Source: Desulfovibrio ferrophilus (GTDB lineage Bacteria > Desulfobacterota > Desulfovibrionia > Desulfovibrionales > Desulfovibrionaceae). Taken from it: 64,000 bases of DNA. The translations under genes and the position numbers were made by a program. The first letter of the stretch is position 1; every line of letters starts with the position of its first letter. The stretch covers positions 1,225,501 to 1,289,500 of the forward strand of contig NZ_AP017378.1 of assembly GCF_003966735.1 (NCBI RefSeq), read 5' to 3'. Shown in pieces: positions 47,904-56,944 of this stretch. The notes beneath the pieces were generated by a model. That model had not been told where the DNA came from and did not search any database. It saw only the letters and a list, made by a program, of their open reading frames with translations.

Positions 47904-48752
47904 CTATTCAATGACGCCCTTGGCTCGCAACCGGGAGACATAGGCTGAACGTTCCGGCTCCAGCAGCTTAAGATGGGCCTCGGCACGGACAATTTGGACC
48001 ACATCGCTATGATTCAAAGGAATACAGTCCTGCCCGTCCACGGTCAGAAAAACCTCAGAGTGTGGTTCCTCGACGCGCACGGTGAATTTCAAATTCCCAG
48101 GCAGAACCATGGGCTTGAAATTGTGCAGGAACGGACAGATAGGCGTCACGGAGTACACGTCCAATTCGGGATGCACGATGGGACCGCCCGACGAAATGGA
48201 ATACGCTGTCGATCCTGTGGGAGTAGCGACAACCAAGCCATCGGCCCGCATGCTGCCCAGAGGTTCCCCATCCTGCTCCAGACCCAGGCGAATAAGCCGA
48301 GCAAGGTTCCCTCTGTTGAGCACGACATCATTGATGGCGAGTCCTTCATGAACAACAACGCCGGCCCGCTGCACCTCGTAGTGCAACATCAGGCGCTCCG
48401 AATAGCGGCAGCATTGCGCCAATACGCTTTTCAGAAAACCTCGCCAGTCGTCGGAGGTCAGTTCCGTTAGAAACCCCAGGCGCCCAAGATTCAGTCCCAG
48501 CATGGGCACACGTCCCTCGACCTGCCTGGCAACACTGATCATGGTGCCGTCGCCCCCTAGGACCAATATGAGGTCACAGCCTTCCACGGGCAGTGGATCG
48601 GCACCGTCGGAACCATTATTTTCCGCCGTTCGGGCTCGTACTCCACGGCCTTCCAGCCAGAGACGAATTTCCTCAGCCAGGCCAGGTGCATCGGGATGCC
48701 CGGCTCTGGAAACAATCAAGACATGTTGTGGTTTCTCAGTCATAGTGACCAT
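47904..48752 (-). CDS. nadK: NAD kinase
   Basis: Phosphorylates NAD to NADP; 282 residues. It contains the GGDGT motif (LVLGGDGTMISVAR), the NDVVLNRG segment, and the nucleotide-binding TPTGSTAYSISSGGPIVHP. Two ATGs compete (48752 and 48743); neither has a strong Shine-Dalgarno sequence. It is divergent from the flgM pair and leads the nadK-mltA-DUF4254 run. Confidence 0.95.
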   Translation of the reverse strand: MVTMTEKPQHVLIVSRAGHPDAPGLAEEIRLWLEGRGVRARTAENNGSDGADPLPVEGCDLILVLGGDGTMISVARQVEGRVPMLGLNLGRLGFLTELTSDDWRGFLKSVLAQCCRYSERLMLHYEVQRAGVVVHEGLAINDVVLNRGNLARLIRLGLEQDGEPLGSMRADGLVVATPTGSTAYSISSGGPIVHPELDVYSVTPICPFLHNFKPMVLPGNLKFTVRVEEPHSEVFLTVDGQDCIPLNHSDVVQIVRAEAHLKLLEPERSAYVSRLRAKGVIE

Positions 48753-48873
48753 TCTCTAGACCATACGGCCCACGGATTCAAGGCTGACGAATGCCCTGAA
48801 ACAACTTCACATGCAATCTCAGAAGGTTGCATTTTCATCTTGCACTGAATTCATTTTAATTCCTTAAGAGACC

Positions 48874-48901
48874 TAAAGTTTCAGCAACAAGCGTCCGATA
48901 A
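48874..48901 (+). promoter_or_regulatory. Sigma-28 (FliA) type promoter of the flgM unit
   Basis: TAAAGTTT starts at 48874 and TCCGATAA lies at 48894-48901, giving a 16-base spacer after TAAA. The start codon of the next gene is 22 bases downstream with GAGGGAA between. The spacer equals that at 25530-25557 before the FlgO operon. Confidence 0.75.
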
Positions 48902-48923
48902 GCAACGTAAGAGGGAACATATC

Positions 48924-49343
48924 GTGTCAGCAGCTCACTCATACGAAACTCGCAGAATGCTTAAAACCTACGGCAGGCAACTTACAAGCGCCCGTCGTTT
49001 GGCACGATTCAAACAATCCCTCGCAGCGGCGGGAGCCGAGGAAGAGGTCACCATTTCAAGACTTGCCAAGCGCAGAATGTTGGTGGAGCAGGTGGCTAGG
49101 GAGATAGTGGAGAACCTTATTGTCTCGGGAAGCGAGAATGAGGTGGTCCTTGAAATCCTGCAACAACTTAATCGGGAGTTTGGGGAAACATTCCGATTCG
49201 AGTATCCGCCCGCCGAGGTGGACCTGCAGATTTTCCGACTTGTCGGAGAGGACCCAATGGAAGTAACCGACCCGGAAAGGCATCACGTATTCAACCGTTT
49301 GTGGGAGATAACCCTGGAAAGGGTCAATGATACGATGCTTTAG
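48924..49343 (+). CDS. Conserved flagellar-cluster protein (DVU0524-like)
   Basis: A 139-residue helical, basic protein of the kind found next to flgM in Desulfovibrio (DVU0524-like, recalled by position and sequence character). Heptad-like stretches include LTSARRLARFKQSLAAAG and REIVENLIVSGSENEVVLEIL. GTG 48924 is preceded by GAGGGAACATATC. It is 23 bases upstream of flgM and shares the sigma-28-like promoter. Function unknown; a FlgM or sigma-28 partner is possible. Confidence 0.85.
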   Translation: MSAAHSYETRRMLKTYGRQLTSARRLARFKQSLAAAGAEEEVTISRLAKRRMLVEQVAREIVENLIVSGSENEVVLEILQQLNREFGETFRFEYPPAEVDLQIFRLVGEDPMEVTDPERHHVFNRLWEITLERVNDTML

Positions 49344-49366
49344 GGACGGTACAAGGGGAGACGGCT

Positions 49367-49666
49367 ATGGAAATCAACGGACTCATCAACGGACTCAAGA
49401 GTTACGACCGGGTCGACAAGTCCGATTCGTCCACCAAGAAGGGAAAGGGCTCCAAGTCCTCAACTTCCGGGCAAGGCGATTCTGTCAAGGTCTCCAGTAA
49501 GGCCAGGCTTGTCGCCAGCGCGACATCCGAAGCGCAAAGCGCTCCGGACATCCGCCAGCAAAAGGTCAACGAACTGAAGGCCCTCGTGGAGTCGGGTGAA
49601 TACACTCCCGACCTGCGCAAGACCGCGGCCAAGATCGTGGAAGAGGATTTGGAACTGCTTATTTAG
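49367..49666 (+). CDS. flgM: Anti-sigma-28 factor FlgM
   Basis: A 99-residue FlgM: N-terminal MEINGLINGLKSYDRV, a disordered Ser/Lys/Gly-rich middle with DSVKVSSKARL, and the conserved C-terminal sigma-binding helices (RQQKVNELKALVESGEYTPD, AAKIVEEDL). It holds sigma-28 inactive until secreted through the completed hook. GGGGAGACGGCT precedes ATG 49367. Its 3' end overlaps that of the convergent fliW by 8 bases. Confidence 0.93.
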   Translation: MEINGLINGLKSYDRVDKSDSSTKKGKGSKSSTSGQGDSVKVSSKARLVASATSEAQSAPDIRQQKVNELKALVESGEYTPDLRKTAAKIVEEDLELLI

Positions 49667-50189
49667 CAGCCGCCCCGACTTCCGAACCAGCCAGCTTACC
49701 GCTGCCGGCGTCCTGAATTTCATTCAGGGCTTCGGCAGCTTCGTTTTCTCTGTCACTCACCAAAAAGCGATTGGGATACTTGGTATCAACTTGCGGAACC
49801 TGCAGTCCTACCCGGGAACGGGAATTGACTATGATCGGTCCCATCAGGTTCAGGGACGTTTCCTCGGGCCTACCCGGAGGGATGGTCACCGTCACCAGAA
49901 TCGCAATCTGACGAATATTATCTAATTTAAGAATCTTCTGCTCCGCAGAGCCAATCTTGACGTTATAGTCCGGCAAGAAGGTATACGGATCAGCCACCAT
50001 CAGCCCAAGATCGGGACGAGTCATGCTCTGCAAGATCAAGAAGGGTGAATCTTCCTTGAGCTGCAGCAGGGTAAACTCCTTGCAATCCTCAAAACCGATG
50101 ATGCCCCGGGGGAAGCGAATCACCCGGTTCATGTCCACGGCCAGGCTGCCCAGACGGGTCTTTACTGTGCGCTCTATTTCTTGTGCCAT
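49659..50189 (-). CDS. fliW: Flagellar assembly factor FliW
   Basis: FliW binds flagellin and, when free, CsrA, relieving translational repression; 176 residues. It shows the family core [36 protein letters not shown] and [22 protein letters not shown]. The start lies 16 bases inside the end of csrA, so the two are translationally coupled. A C-terminal extension of about 25 residues is low in complexity. Confidence 0.95.
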   Translation of the reverse strand: MAQEIERTVKTRLGSLAVDMNRVIRFPRGIIGFEDCKEFTLLQLKEDSPFLILQSMTRPDLGLMVADPYTFLPDYNVKIGSAEQKILKLDNIRQIAILVTVTIPPGRPEETSLNLMGPIIVNSRSRVGLQVPQVDTKYPNRFLVSDRENEAAEALNEIQDAGSGKLAGSEVGAAAK

Positions 50190-50404
50190 AACTGCGTCGC
50201 TGCCAGGAGGTCCTGGTCTGTAAGTTGAAGGGCTAATTTATTTTGTTCCTGTACTCGCAAATACACCTCTTCGCGATACACGGGCATATCGTCGGGCACA
50301 TCCAGCCCGACCTTGATCTGCTTGCCCTGCACGCTGAGGACCGTCAATTTGATGTCGTCGCCGAGGTAAATGCTCTCCCCGGGACGGCGGGTAAGAATAA
50401 GCAT
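50174..50404 (-). CDS. csrA: Carbon storage regulator CsrA
   Basis: RNA-binding translational regulator, 76 residues. It begins with the canonical [17 protein letters not shown], and the RNA-contact segment [10 protein letters not shown] is intact; the C-terminus is slightly extended ([16 protein letters not shown]). The frame is open to 50449, but ATG 50404 gives the standard protein. The Shine-Dalgarno-like GGAGGA lies 19 bases upstream, too far for ribosome binding but suitable as a CsrA site. It sits in the flgL-csrA-fliW arrangement common in motile Desulfovibrio. Confidence 0.95.
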   Translation of the reverse strand: MLILTRRPGESIYLGDDIKLTVLSVQGKQIKVGLDVPDDMPVYREEVYLRVQEQNKLALQLTDQDLLAATQLWHKK

Positions 50405-50482
50405 GTCAACCCGTTGGTTGTCGTTCCTCCGCCCAGCCTTCCTAGCCAAGCGAATCCATGCGGCCCCTGGCCGCTTCCCCCG

Positions 50483-52018
50483 CTAGATGTAATTGACCAA
50501 GCTCATGCGCATCACCATGGATGAGGACCGCAACACGGTCTCATACACCATCTGCTGATTGGCAAGATTGGTCATCAATTCGGTCACATCGGCGTCCTCA
50601 ACGGACGAAAGGCGCTCCTTCTCGTTATTGCGCATGGTATCCAGAATTCCACTGGCCACCTGCAATCTGTTTTCAGACGCACCGACGCGGGCCGCATAGT
50701 TCATGATGCGCTCGGAAATCGGTGTCAATTCTTCGAGCGCCTCCTGACAGCCTCCCTGGTTGTTGGTTTCCATGTAGCCGATCAGCCTGCCCACGGTATC
50801 GAACATATTCTCGGAGGATGGAACGCCGGGAGCCAGTGTCAGAACCGATGAGCTGGGGTCCTGATAGATCCCGCCGAAAATATCCTTTCCGACGTTGTTC
50901 ACGGTGATGTTCTCACCGGGGGAAATTTCCATCTGCACATTTGCCGTGCGTGGCCTGATAATCCACTGATCACCAGCGGTCAGAGTGTTACCCGAACCCG
51001 AATCATACAGCGTCAGGGTTCCACCCGGCACCACAAGGCTCAACTCCGTGGCACTGCCCGACCCGTCAGTCGTCAGTCCTTCGACCCAGGAGCTCCCACC
51101 ATCGGTACTGTAGGAGTACTCCACAGGATCACTATCAAGTGCGGCATCAGAATCAATGCGCACGGTGACGTTCTTGTTGAAAATACCGGAGGCGGCATTG
51201 GAGAGCAGCGACGGGCCAAAGGTATCTACACTTATGGCGTCGTTATCATCACCCTTGTACTGGGCGGTGGGCCGGATCCACATCCAGGTCCCATTATTTG
51301 CATCACCAGAAACGGCAGGATCATGCGCCGTCACCGTGGTGCCTGCCTCCAGAGTCAACTGGACGCCACCAAGATTCAAGGTCTTGTCGCCAGCCACCGC
51401 CGGAATACTCCCCGAGGTAAAAGTCGTACCGCCGTCAGTGGAGTATTCATAGTCCAGAGCATCCGTTCCCACGGCTCCCGCCGTGGTGAATCGGACAAGC
51501 ACCGTCTTGTTGGCATCACCGGTAATGGAGAAGGTGGTCCCGGCCGTGGCACCGTCGTTATCATTCAGCCACAAAGCCCTTTCGAAGGCCTGCTCTCCAG
51601 TATTATGTCCGGCAAAGATATACTGCTGCTCGTACTTGGAGTTGGCCAGAACAATCAGTTCCTCGTGCAACTGTCGAGCCTCGTAGCTGGCCTGCTCACG
51701 GTTATCGGCACTCATGGTGCCCGTAGCCGCCTGCTCTGCCAGCGTCCTGATGCGGGTCAAAATCTCATTGGTACGGGTCAGGGTACTATCGGCAAATCCC
51801 AGCCACCCCGTGGCCGTATTGATATTCTCCGCATACTGGTCGAGGGCTGCAATGGTCTCGCGGTGATCCAGGATACGAGCCATGCCAACGGGGTCATCGG
51901 AAGGACGGTTAACATCCTTTTGAGTCGAGGCCTTGATGTTCAGCTCCATGAGCTCACCAAGGGCATCGTTCATGTTGCCGATGAAAAAGGTAAATCGTGT
52001 CTGTGTCGATATACGCAT
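50483..52018 (-). CDS. flgL: Flagellar hook-associated protein 3 (FlgL) with inserted modules
   Basis: Hook-filament junction protein. The flagellin-like N-terminus (MRISTQTRFTFFIGNMNDAL, with NRPSDDPVGMARIL) and C-terminus (ENRLQVASGILDTM, VYETVLRSSSMVMRMSLV) are typical. At 511 residues it is far longer than the 317 of E. coli. The excess is two related beta-modules (about residues 160-250 and 270-356), each with a YSTDGG turn and ending in W-x-I-R-P. It starts 12 bases after flgK. Confidence 0.93.
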   Translation of the reverse strand: MRISTQTRFTFFIGNMNDALGELMELNIKASTQKDVNRPSDDPVGMARILDHRETIAALDQYAENINTATGWLGFADSTLTRTNEILTRIRTLAEQAATGTMSADNREQASYEARQLHEELIVLANSKYEQQYIFAGHNTGEQAFERALWLNDNDGATAGTTFSITGDANKTVLVRFTTAGAVGTDALDYEYSTDGGTTFTSGSIPAVAGDKTLNLGGVQLTLEAGTTVTAHDPAVSGDANNGTWMWIRPTAQYKGDDNDAISVDTFGPSLLSNAASGIFNKNVTVRIDSDAALDSDPVEYSYSTDGGSSWVEGLTTDGSGSATELSLVVPGGTLTLYDSGSGNTLTAGDQWIIRPRTANVQMEISPGENITVNNVGKDIFGGIYQDPSSSVLTLAPGVPSSENMFDTVGRLIGYMETNNQGGCQEALEELTPISERIMNYAARVGASENRLQVASGILDTMRNNEKERLSSVEDADVTELMTNLANQQMVYETVLRSSSMVMRMSLVNYI

Positions 52019-52030
52019 GGACGCTCCCCG

Positions 52031-54151
52031 CTAGTTCTTCATCCCCAGAAGGGTCTGGATCATGCTATCCGCCGTCTTCACCAACTTTGAGGCCGCTGTG
52101 TACGAATGCTGGAACTTCAAGAGATTGGCCATCTCTTCATCGAGGTTCACGCCTGCGGTTTCCTGCTGTCTGGTGTTCAGGTCTTTAGCCAGGGTTCTAT
52201 TGAAATTCAGATTGAATTCGGCAGTGGCCGTATCTGCGCCAACACCTGCCACAAGCCCGTTGTAATATTCCCCGATGGTCTGATTCACAGGGTTCTCGGA
52301 GTTGATATTGATGGTCACAACCTTATCCTTCAACTGGGCAATGGACAGCGCGGTGGTGTTGTCGCCCGAGTTGATCTCTCCTGTGCCATTGGCATGTCCA
52401 CTGGCGATGAAGTCAGGATCGGAACGAACCAGCGTCGTCATTTCCATGCTGGCGGCACTGTCACCCTCGAAGAACGTATTCACACCTAGAGCGGCGGCGA
52501 GGCCAGCAGTATCGGTTCCAAACCCGAATTCGTATCCCGTGTTGGCTGTCATCCGAACACGGTTGTTGACGATATCGGCGGTCATGAAGGTTCCCCAAGT
52601 ATTGTTGATGGCATCAACAACGTCAGTCATGGAATGGACCGATGCATCGAAGTTGGCGCCACCACCGAAATCCAGAGGACCAAAGGAAGCTCCCGAGGCC
52701 AACTCTCCGCTGGCTTCATCATAAAAATACAAGGACATGTTGCCATCTTGCAGCTTGTCGAAAAAGGCAAGACCAGACCCGTTACTCCCCAAGGCTGCCG
52801 TGGTTGAATCGACAGAATATGTACCCGTTGCAGTATCAAACTTCTGCAACCCCATGCCCTGGCTCTGCAATCGGTTCACTTCCCAGATCAAAGCCTTGGA
52901 AAAACCATCCAGCTTATCCAGGTAGCGCCCCACATGCTGATCTCTGAACTGGAAATAGCCAGCCAGAGCGCCACCGGTCAGGCGCGACTCGTTGTCGGCA
53001 CCATTGGCATAAATCTGCGGGGTGATATTTTCCTTGGAAGACGTCGTCCGGTACCAATACAGCGACTTCTTGGGCACAACAGTGAACTTGTCCCCTACTT
53101 CCAGGTCACCGGCAGGGGTCCCACTGGAATCCGTAGTGGAACCAAACCAGATGGTCAGGTCGCCGACAGTCGTCTTGCCGCCTTCCGGGCGCGCCGCGAC
53201 ATGCATCTCGTTGCCATCATCGTCGGTCAGCCAGGTCTTGCCACCATCCAGAGAGACCCGCATCTGGGCGGCACTGCCTGCATTGGAAACCAGCCCACTG
53301 GACACCACTTCGAATGTGTATTCGAAGTCATCGGAACCTGAAAAATAGATATCGCCATCAAAATTCGAGGTCGACGTCAGCGCCTTCATGGATTGAGCAT
53401 TCTCAAAGCCCAGCGAGAACGTTACAGTTCCATCAACAAGGGTTTGTCCAGCCTTGGTCCAGACCGTGAACTCACCTCCGCCGTTATCCACATAGTCGAT
53501 GTCGATCTTCTCGGACAGTTCACGCACCAGAAGCGCCCGCTTGTCCTTCAGTTCGTTGGCATTATTCTGCCCTGGAACGTCATGAGACTGGATCTGCAGA
53601 TTCAGGTCCGCGATCTGATCCAGAATATCGTTTACCTCTTCCACTTCCTGCCCGATGAACTCATCCACCTGATCCTGCTGGTTATGCAGATCCTGCTGAA
53701 TGGTATGCAAAGTGGACAAGAGGTTCTGCGTGTTGCCGGACAAGGCTTCACGCGCAGCAATCAGAGCAGGATTGTCTGCCAGTTCCTGCCAGTCCGCCCA
53801 GAACTTGGACAGGGCTTCGTTCAAACCAGCCACCTGGCTTTCGTTGAACAGACTGTCCACGGCACGCAGGTTCTGGTAGGTGGCATCCCAACGATACTGC
53901 TGGGCATTCTTGTCGATATACTGTTCCTCAACGAAGTCATTGAAATAGCGGAAGACCTCAACGGCTTTGACCCCGGTGCCCAACTGGCCGGGATTGAAAT
54001 CAATGGAGTGGGCCTCCTCAAGACGCACAGCCTGACGCGCATACCCAGGGGTATTCACATTGGCAATATTATTGCCGGTGACCTCGATAGAAGACTGGCT
54101 CGCGAATAACGCGCCCTTTCCGATATCAAGGAGAGTCGTCAGGCCGGACAT
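52031..54151 (-). CDS. flgK: Flagellar hook-associated protein 1 (FlgK)
   Basis: Hook-filament junction protein of 706 residues, starting MSGLTTLLDIGKGALFASQ with the rod/hook motif NNIANVNTPGYARQ (about 27-40) and ending in a typical amphipathic helix (KFQHSYTAASKLVKTADSMIQTLL). Around residues 270-360 there is a module with VSLDGGKTW and DLEVGDKFTVVP, resembling those in FlgL. Its ATG directly follows the TAA of flgN. Confidence 0.95.
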   Translation of the reverse strand: MSGLTTLLDIGKGALFASQSSIEVTGNNIANVNTPGYARQAVRLEEAHSIDFNPGQLGTGVKAVEVFRYFNDFVEEQYIDKNAQQYRWDATYQNLRAVDSLFNESQVAGLNEALSKFWADWQELADNPALIAAREALSGNTQNLLSTLHTIQQDLHNQQDQVDEFIGQEVEEVNDILDQIADLNLQIQSHDVPGQNNANELKDKRALLVRELSEKIDIDYVDNGGGEFTVWTKAGQTLVDGTVTFSLGFENAQSMKALTSTSNFDGDIYFSGSDDFEYTFEVVSSGLVSNAGSAAQMRVSLDGGKTWLTDDDGNEMHVAARPEGGKTTVGDLTIWFGSTTDSSGTPAGDLEVGDKFTVVPKKSLYWYRTTSSKENITPQIYANGADNESRLTGGALAGYFQFRDQHVGRYLDKLDGFSKALIWEVNRLQSQGMGLQKFDTATGTYSVDSTTAALGSNGSGLAFFDKLQDGNMSLYFYDEASGELASGASFGPLDFGGGANFDASVHSMTDVVDAINNTWGTFMTADIVNNRVRMTANTGYEFGFGTDTAGLAAALGVNTFFEGDSAASMEMTTLVRSDPDFIASGHANGTGEINSGDNTTALSIAQLKDKVVTININSENPVNQTIGEYYNGLVAGVGADTATAEFNLNFNRTLAKDLNTRQQETAGVNLDEEMANLLKFQHSYTAASKLVKTADSMIQTLLGMKN

Positions 54152-54631
54152 TTAGGATCTCCCTCTGAAGATGGCCGCTTCGGGCCTGTGATTCTGGTAC
54201 CGACCATTCCTGGCGTAAGTATCTTCATTCTTGGGTTGAATCTGCTTATGAATGAAATCCAGCATATTCTTGCTCTGCTCTGCCAGACCAAAGGCCAGTC
54301 TGGAGTTCTTTTCCGCCATGACGGCGCACTTTTGTTCCAATGTATCCACAAACTGCAAAAATGCTGTAAAACCCTTGGATTCTTCTTCATCCATGGCCTC
54401 TGCAAGGTCACGCAGCGAAGTCGCTCCCGGAACGATCTCAGCCACCATGCCTCTGAGCTCGAGCCGCTCAACAGCCAATTGCTTGATCAGTTCCTGAATG
54501 GAGAACTCGCAGCCCGTAACGGCCTTGGGATCCCGACCTGTCAGGTGGGTAAATTCTTCCTCAAGCAGGGTACTCAGCAGGATGAGCCCCTTTTCCTGGC
54601 GATGGAGATTAGCCTTGATTCTCTCCAGCAT
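54152..54631 (-). CDS. flgN: Flagellar export chaperone FlgN
   Basis: A 159-residue helical protein matching FlgN, the type III export chaperone for FlgK and FlgL: MLERIKANLHRQEKGLILLSTLLEEE, FSIQELIKQLAVERLELR. It stands directly before flgK with stop and start codons touching, as expected for a chaperone and its clients. It starts 20 bases after flgJ. Confidence 0.88.
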   Translation of the reverse strand: MLERIKANLHRQEKGLILLSTLLEEEFTHLTGRDPKAVTGCEFSIQELIKQLAVERLELRGMVAEIVPGATSLRDLAEAMDEEESKGFTAFLQFVDTLEQKCAVMAEKNSRLAFGLAEQSKNMLDFIHKQIQPKNEDTYARNGRYQNHRPEAAIFRGRS

Positions 54632-54651
54632 TCGTCAACCCCACTCAGTTG

Positions 54652-55785
54652 TTAGTTCCCGGAAGCCACGGCCTGCATACGTTCCCGAACCGCTTCGGGG
54701 TTCCAGGCCTGCTCGCCCTTCCTGATTTCAAAGTACAATCGGGGTTCGCTTTCTTTTCCGGTTTCCTCCAACTCTGCAATTTTGCTGCCAGCATTAACGG
54801 TATCACCGGTGGACACGAGGCTCTTGCCTACTTGACCATAAACGGTTCGCCATCCCTCGGGATGCTCAAGCACAATGGTCTGCCCCTGATCACCGCGTTC
54901 GCCCGCAAAGACAACCGTTCCACCCCATCCGGCCTGAACCGCATCCCCATGAGCTCCGGAAATTTCCACGCCCGAGCGCCAGACCCGCTCGCCTGAAGCC
55001 TGATCGGTTTGCCAACCGAAACCACTGACGATGTCGCCCTGCACGGGCCAATTCAACTGACTGAGCATCCGGGATTGTGCATTGCCCTTCGCCACTTCCG
55101 ACGCCGCTTCCGTCCGGGCATTGCCCATCTCGATGCGTGCGGCCAGGTTCAGTGCCCGATTCATGATCTCAGGCGGGCTGGAGGCAGCAGACCGGACCGT
55201 GGGGTCGGTATCCGCCAACGGATTGAAATCGGGCTCCAGGCGCGTCTGCCCCGTCTCCGCAGGACCAAGCCTGCGGGCTGACATGTTCTTCAGGACCAGT
55301 TCCGCCTGTTGCAAGGCCATGGCGCGATGTTGATCGTCCTGAGAGCGAACCTCTGCCTCCTGCTTCAAGGGCAGTCCCTGTCCGGCGTCTCCGACCATTT
55401 CAGGTGCTTCAATACCGCGGGAACGAATTCCGCTGGCCTTGTCTGACAGCTGCTCCTTGAGTTCATCGTAGAGCATCTGGCCCAGACCGATGCCGCCGGA
55501 TTCAGACATCTTCAATGCCAGCTCGCGATCGAACATGGACATGTAGGTGTCTTCTTCGCGACTGTGCAGATAGCCTTCCTTGGGCACGTTCTTGCGCATC
55601 TGTTCCCACAGCTTGCCAATGAAGATTGCCTCGAACCCCTGAGTTGCCTTGCGCAACTTGGCATCATCACCCTCAGCGGACTTCAGGCTGTTACGCACCT
55701 CGTCCATGGCCATCTTCTGGCGCACTTCGGCCGGGGTTTCGCCGGTCACCATGGGGGAACTGGTATCAAGCTTGGAGGGAATCAT
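54652..55785 (-). CDS. flgJ: FlgJ-type rod-binding protein fused to a degenerate M23 domain
   Basis: A 377-residue protein. Residues 40-115 match the FlgJ rod-binding domain (ATQGFEAIFIGKLWEQMRKNV, YMSMFDRELALKMSESGGIGLGQMLYDEL). After a long linker the C-terminus (about 245-365) has the M23/LytM fold (QLNWPVQGDIVSGFGW, VQAGWGGTVVFAGERGDQGQ). The zinc-ligand positions are lost: R270 and E274 replace the H-x-G-x-D His and Asp, Q318 replaces the YAH histidine, and R349-L-Y replaces H-L-H. Hence it is probably not an active peptidase. Its ATG touches the flgI stop. Confidence 0.9.
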   Translation of the reverse strand: MIPSKLDTSSPMVTGETPAEVRQKMAMDEVRNSLKSAEGDDAKLRKATQGFEAIFIGKLWEQMRKNVPKEGYLHSREEDTYMSMFDRELALKMSESGGIGLGQMLYDELKEQLSDKASGIRSRGIEAPEMVGDAGQGLPLKQEAEVRSQDDQHRAMALQQAELVLKNMSARRLGPAETGQTRLEPDFNPLADTDPTVRSAASSPPEIMNRALNLAARIEMGNARTEAASEVAKGNAQSRMLSQLNWPVQGDIVSGFGWQTDQASGERVWRSGVEISGAHGDAVQAGWGGTVVFAGERGDQGQTIVLEHPEGWRTVYGQVGKSLVSTGDTVNAGSKIAELEETGKESEPRLYFEIRKGEQAWNPEAVRERMQAVASGN

Positions 55786-56934
55786 TTACATGACCTCCAG
55801 ATCCGCATGCAGAGCGCCTGCTGTCTTCAAGGTCTTCAGGATGGAAATCAAATCCCGCGGCGTGGCTCCGATGGAGTTCAATCCATCGATCAATTCCTGC
55901 AGAGTTGCTCCCTCCATCATGATCAGCCGCCTGTTTTCCTCTTGGACATTAATCTCTGTCGAAGGAGCCGCCACGGTTTCACCACCACCGAAAGGTGCTG
56001 GCTGCGAAACATCGGTTCCTTCCGTAATCACGATCTGCAAATTGCCATGCGCCACAGCAACCTTGGACAATCGTACATTGCGACCAAGAACGACGGTGCC
56101 GGTCTTCTCGTCCACGACCACCTTTGCCTTGGAGTCCGGGCTCACCTCGAGATTCTCCAGCGAGGCCATCAAGGGAACAAGATTACCCTTGAATTCCTGA
56201 GGAATCCTGAGGCGCACGGTGGACACATCGTCGGCCTTCGCAAAATCCTGACCCAAGGTTTCGTTGATAATCTCCACCACGCTCATCGTGGTTGAAAAAT
56301 CAGCCACATTCATTTGCAGCGTGAGTTCATCCTGATTGTTGAACTTGAAAGGCACACCCCGCTCAACGCTCGCACCGTTGGGAATGCTACCGACAGTGGC
56401 AATGTTCTTCTGGGCACCGGCTGCCGCACCCTGTACGGAGACACCGCCCAGGGCCAGAGCACCCTGTGCCAGGGCATAGACATTACCATCCACACCGCGC
56501 AGGGGGGTGAGCAACAGGATACCACCCAACAAGCTTTGAGCGTTACCCAATGAGGAAACAGTGACATCAAGACGCGACCCCGGCTTGGATGAAACGGGCA
56601 TGCGCGCAGTGACCATGACGGCAGCAACGTTCTTGGGCTTGAGTTGAGCCTGTTCCACCGCAACTCCCATTCGATCGAGCATGCTGACCATGGACTGGAT
56701 GGTAAACTGCGAGCCACTGCTCTTGTCGCCCGTGCCCGAAAGACCGACCACCAGGCCGTAACCAACCAGGTCGTTATTGCGAACCCCACCAAACGACGCG
56801 ATGTCCTTCAGGCGAACGGCATCAGCCGTCATGGGACAAAGCGCCCCCGCCAGCAGGAACACAATGGCACAGGCAATTGCGACCCGAAGCTTACGCAAGT
56901 CTTGCGGAGTTCTATTCAGATTTGCAGTACTCAT
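55786..56934 (-). CDS. flgI: Flagellar P-ring protein FlgI
   Basis: Periplasmic P-ring subunit, 382 residues. A signal peptide (ending MTADA) is followed by [31 protein letters not shown], the FlgI signature, and [39 protein letters not shown] supports ATG 56934 over the ORF start at 56961. It lies 10 bases after flgH. Confidence 0.96.
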   Translation of the reverse strand: MSTANLNRTPQDLRKLRVAIACAIVFLLAGALCPMTADAVRLKDIASFGGVRNNDLVGYGLVVGLSGTGDKSSGSQFTIQSMVSMLDRMGVAVEQAQLKPKNVAAVMVTARMPVSSKPGSRLDVTVSSLGNAQSLLGGILLLTPLRGVDGNVYALAQGALALGGVSVQGAAAGAQKNIATVGSIPNGASVERGVPFKFNNQDELTLQMNVADFSTTMSVVEIINETLGQDFAKADDVSTVRLRIPQEFKGNLVPLMASLENLEVSPDSKAKVVVDEKTGTVVLGRNVRLSKVAVAHGNLQIVITEGTDVSQPAPFGGGETVAAPSTEINVQEENRRLIMMEGATLQELIDGLNSIGATPRDLISILKTLKTAGALHADLEVM

Positions 56935-56944
56935 GCTCGGTCTC

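Noticed and set aside
54652-55785. Active M23 peptidase annotation for the FlgJ fusion
   Set aside because: All expected zinc-ligand positions are substituted, so catalytic activity is not supported.
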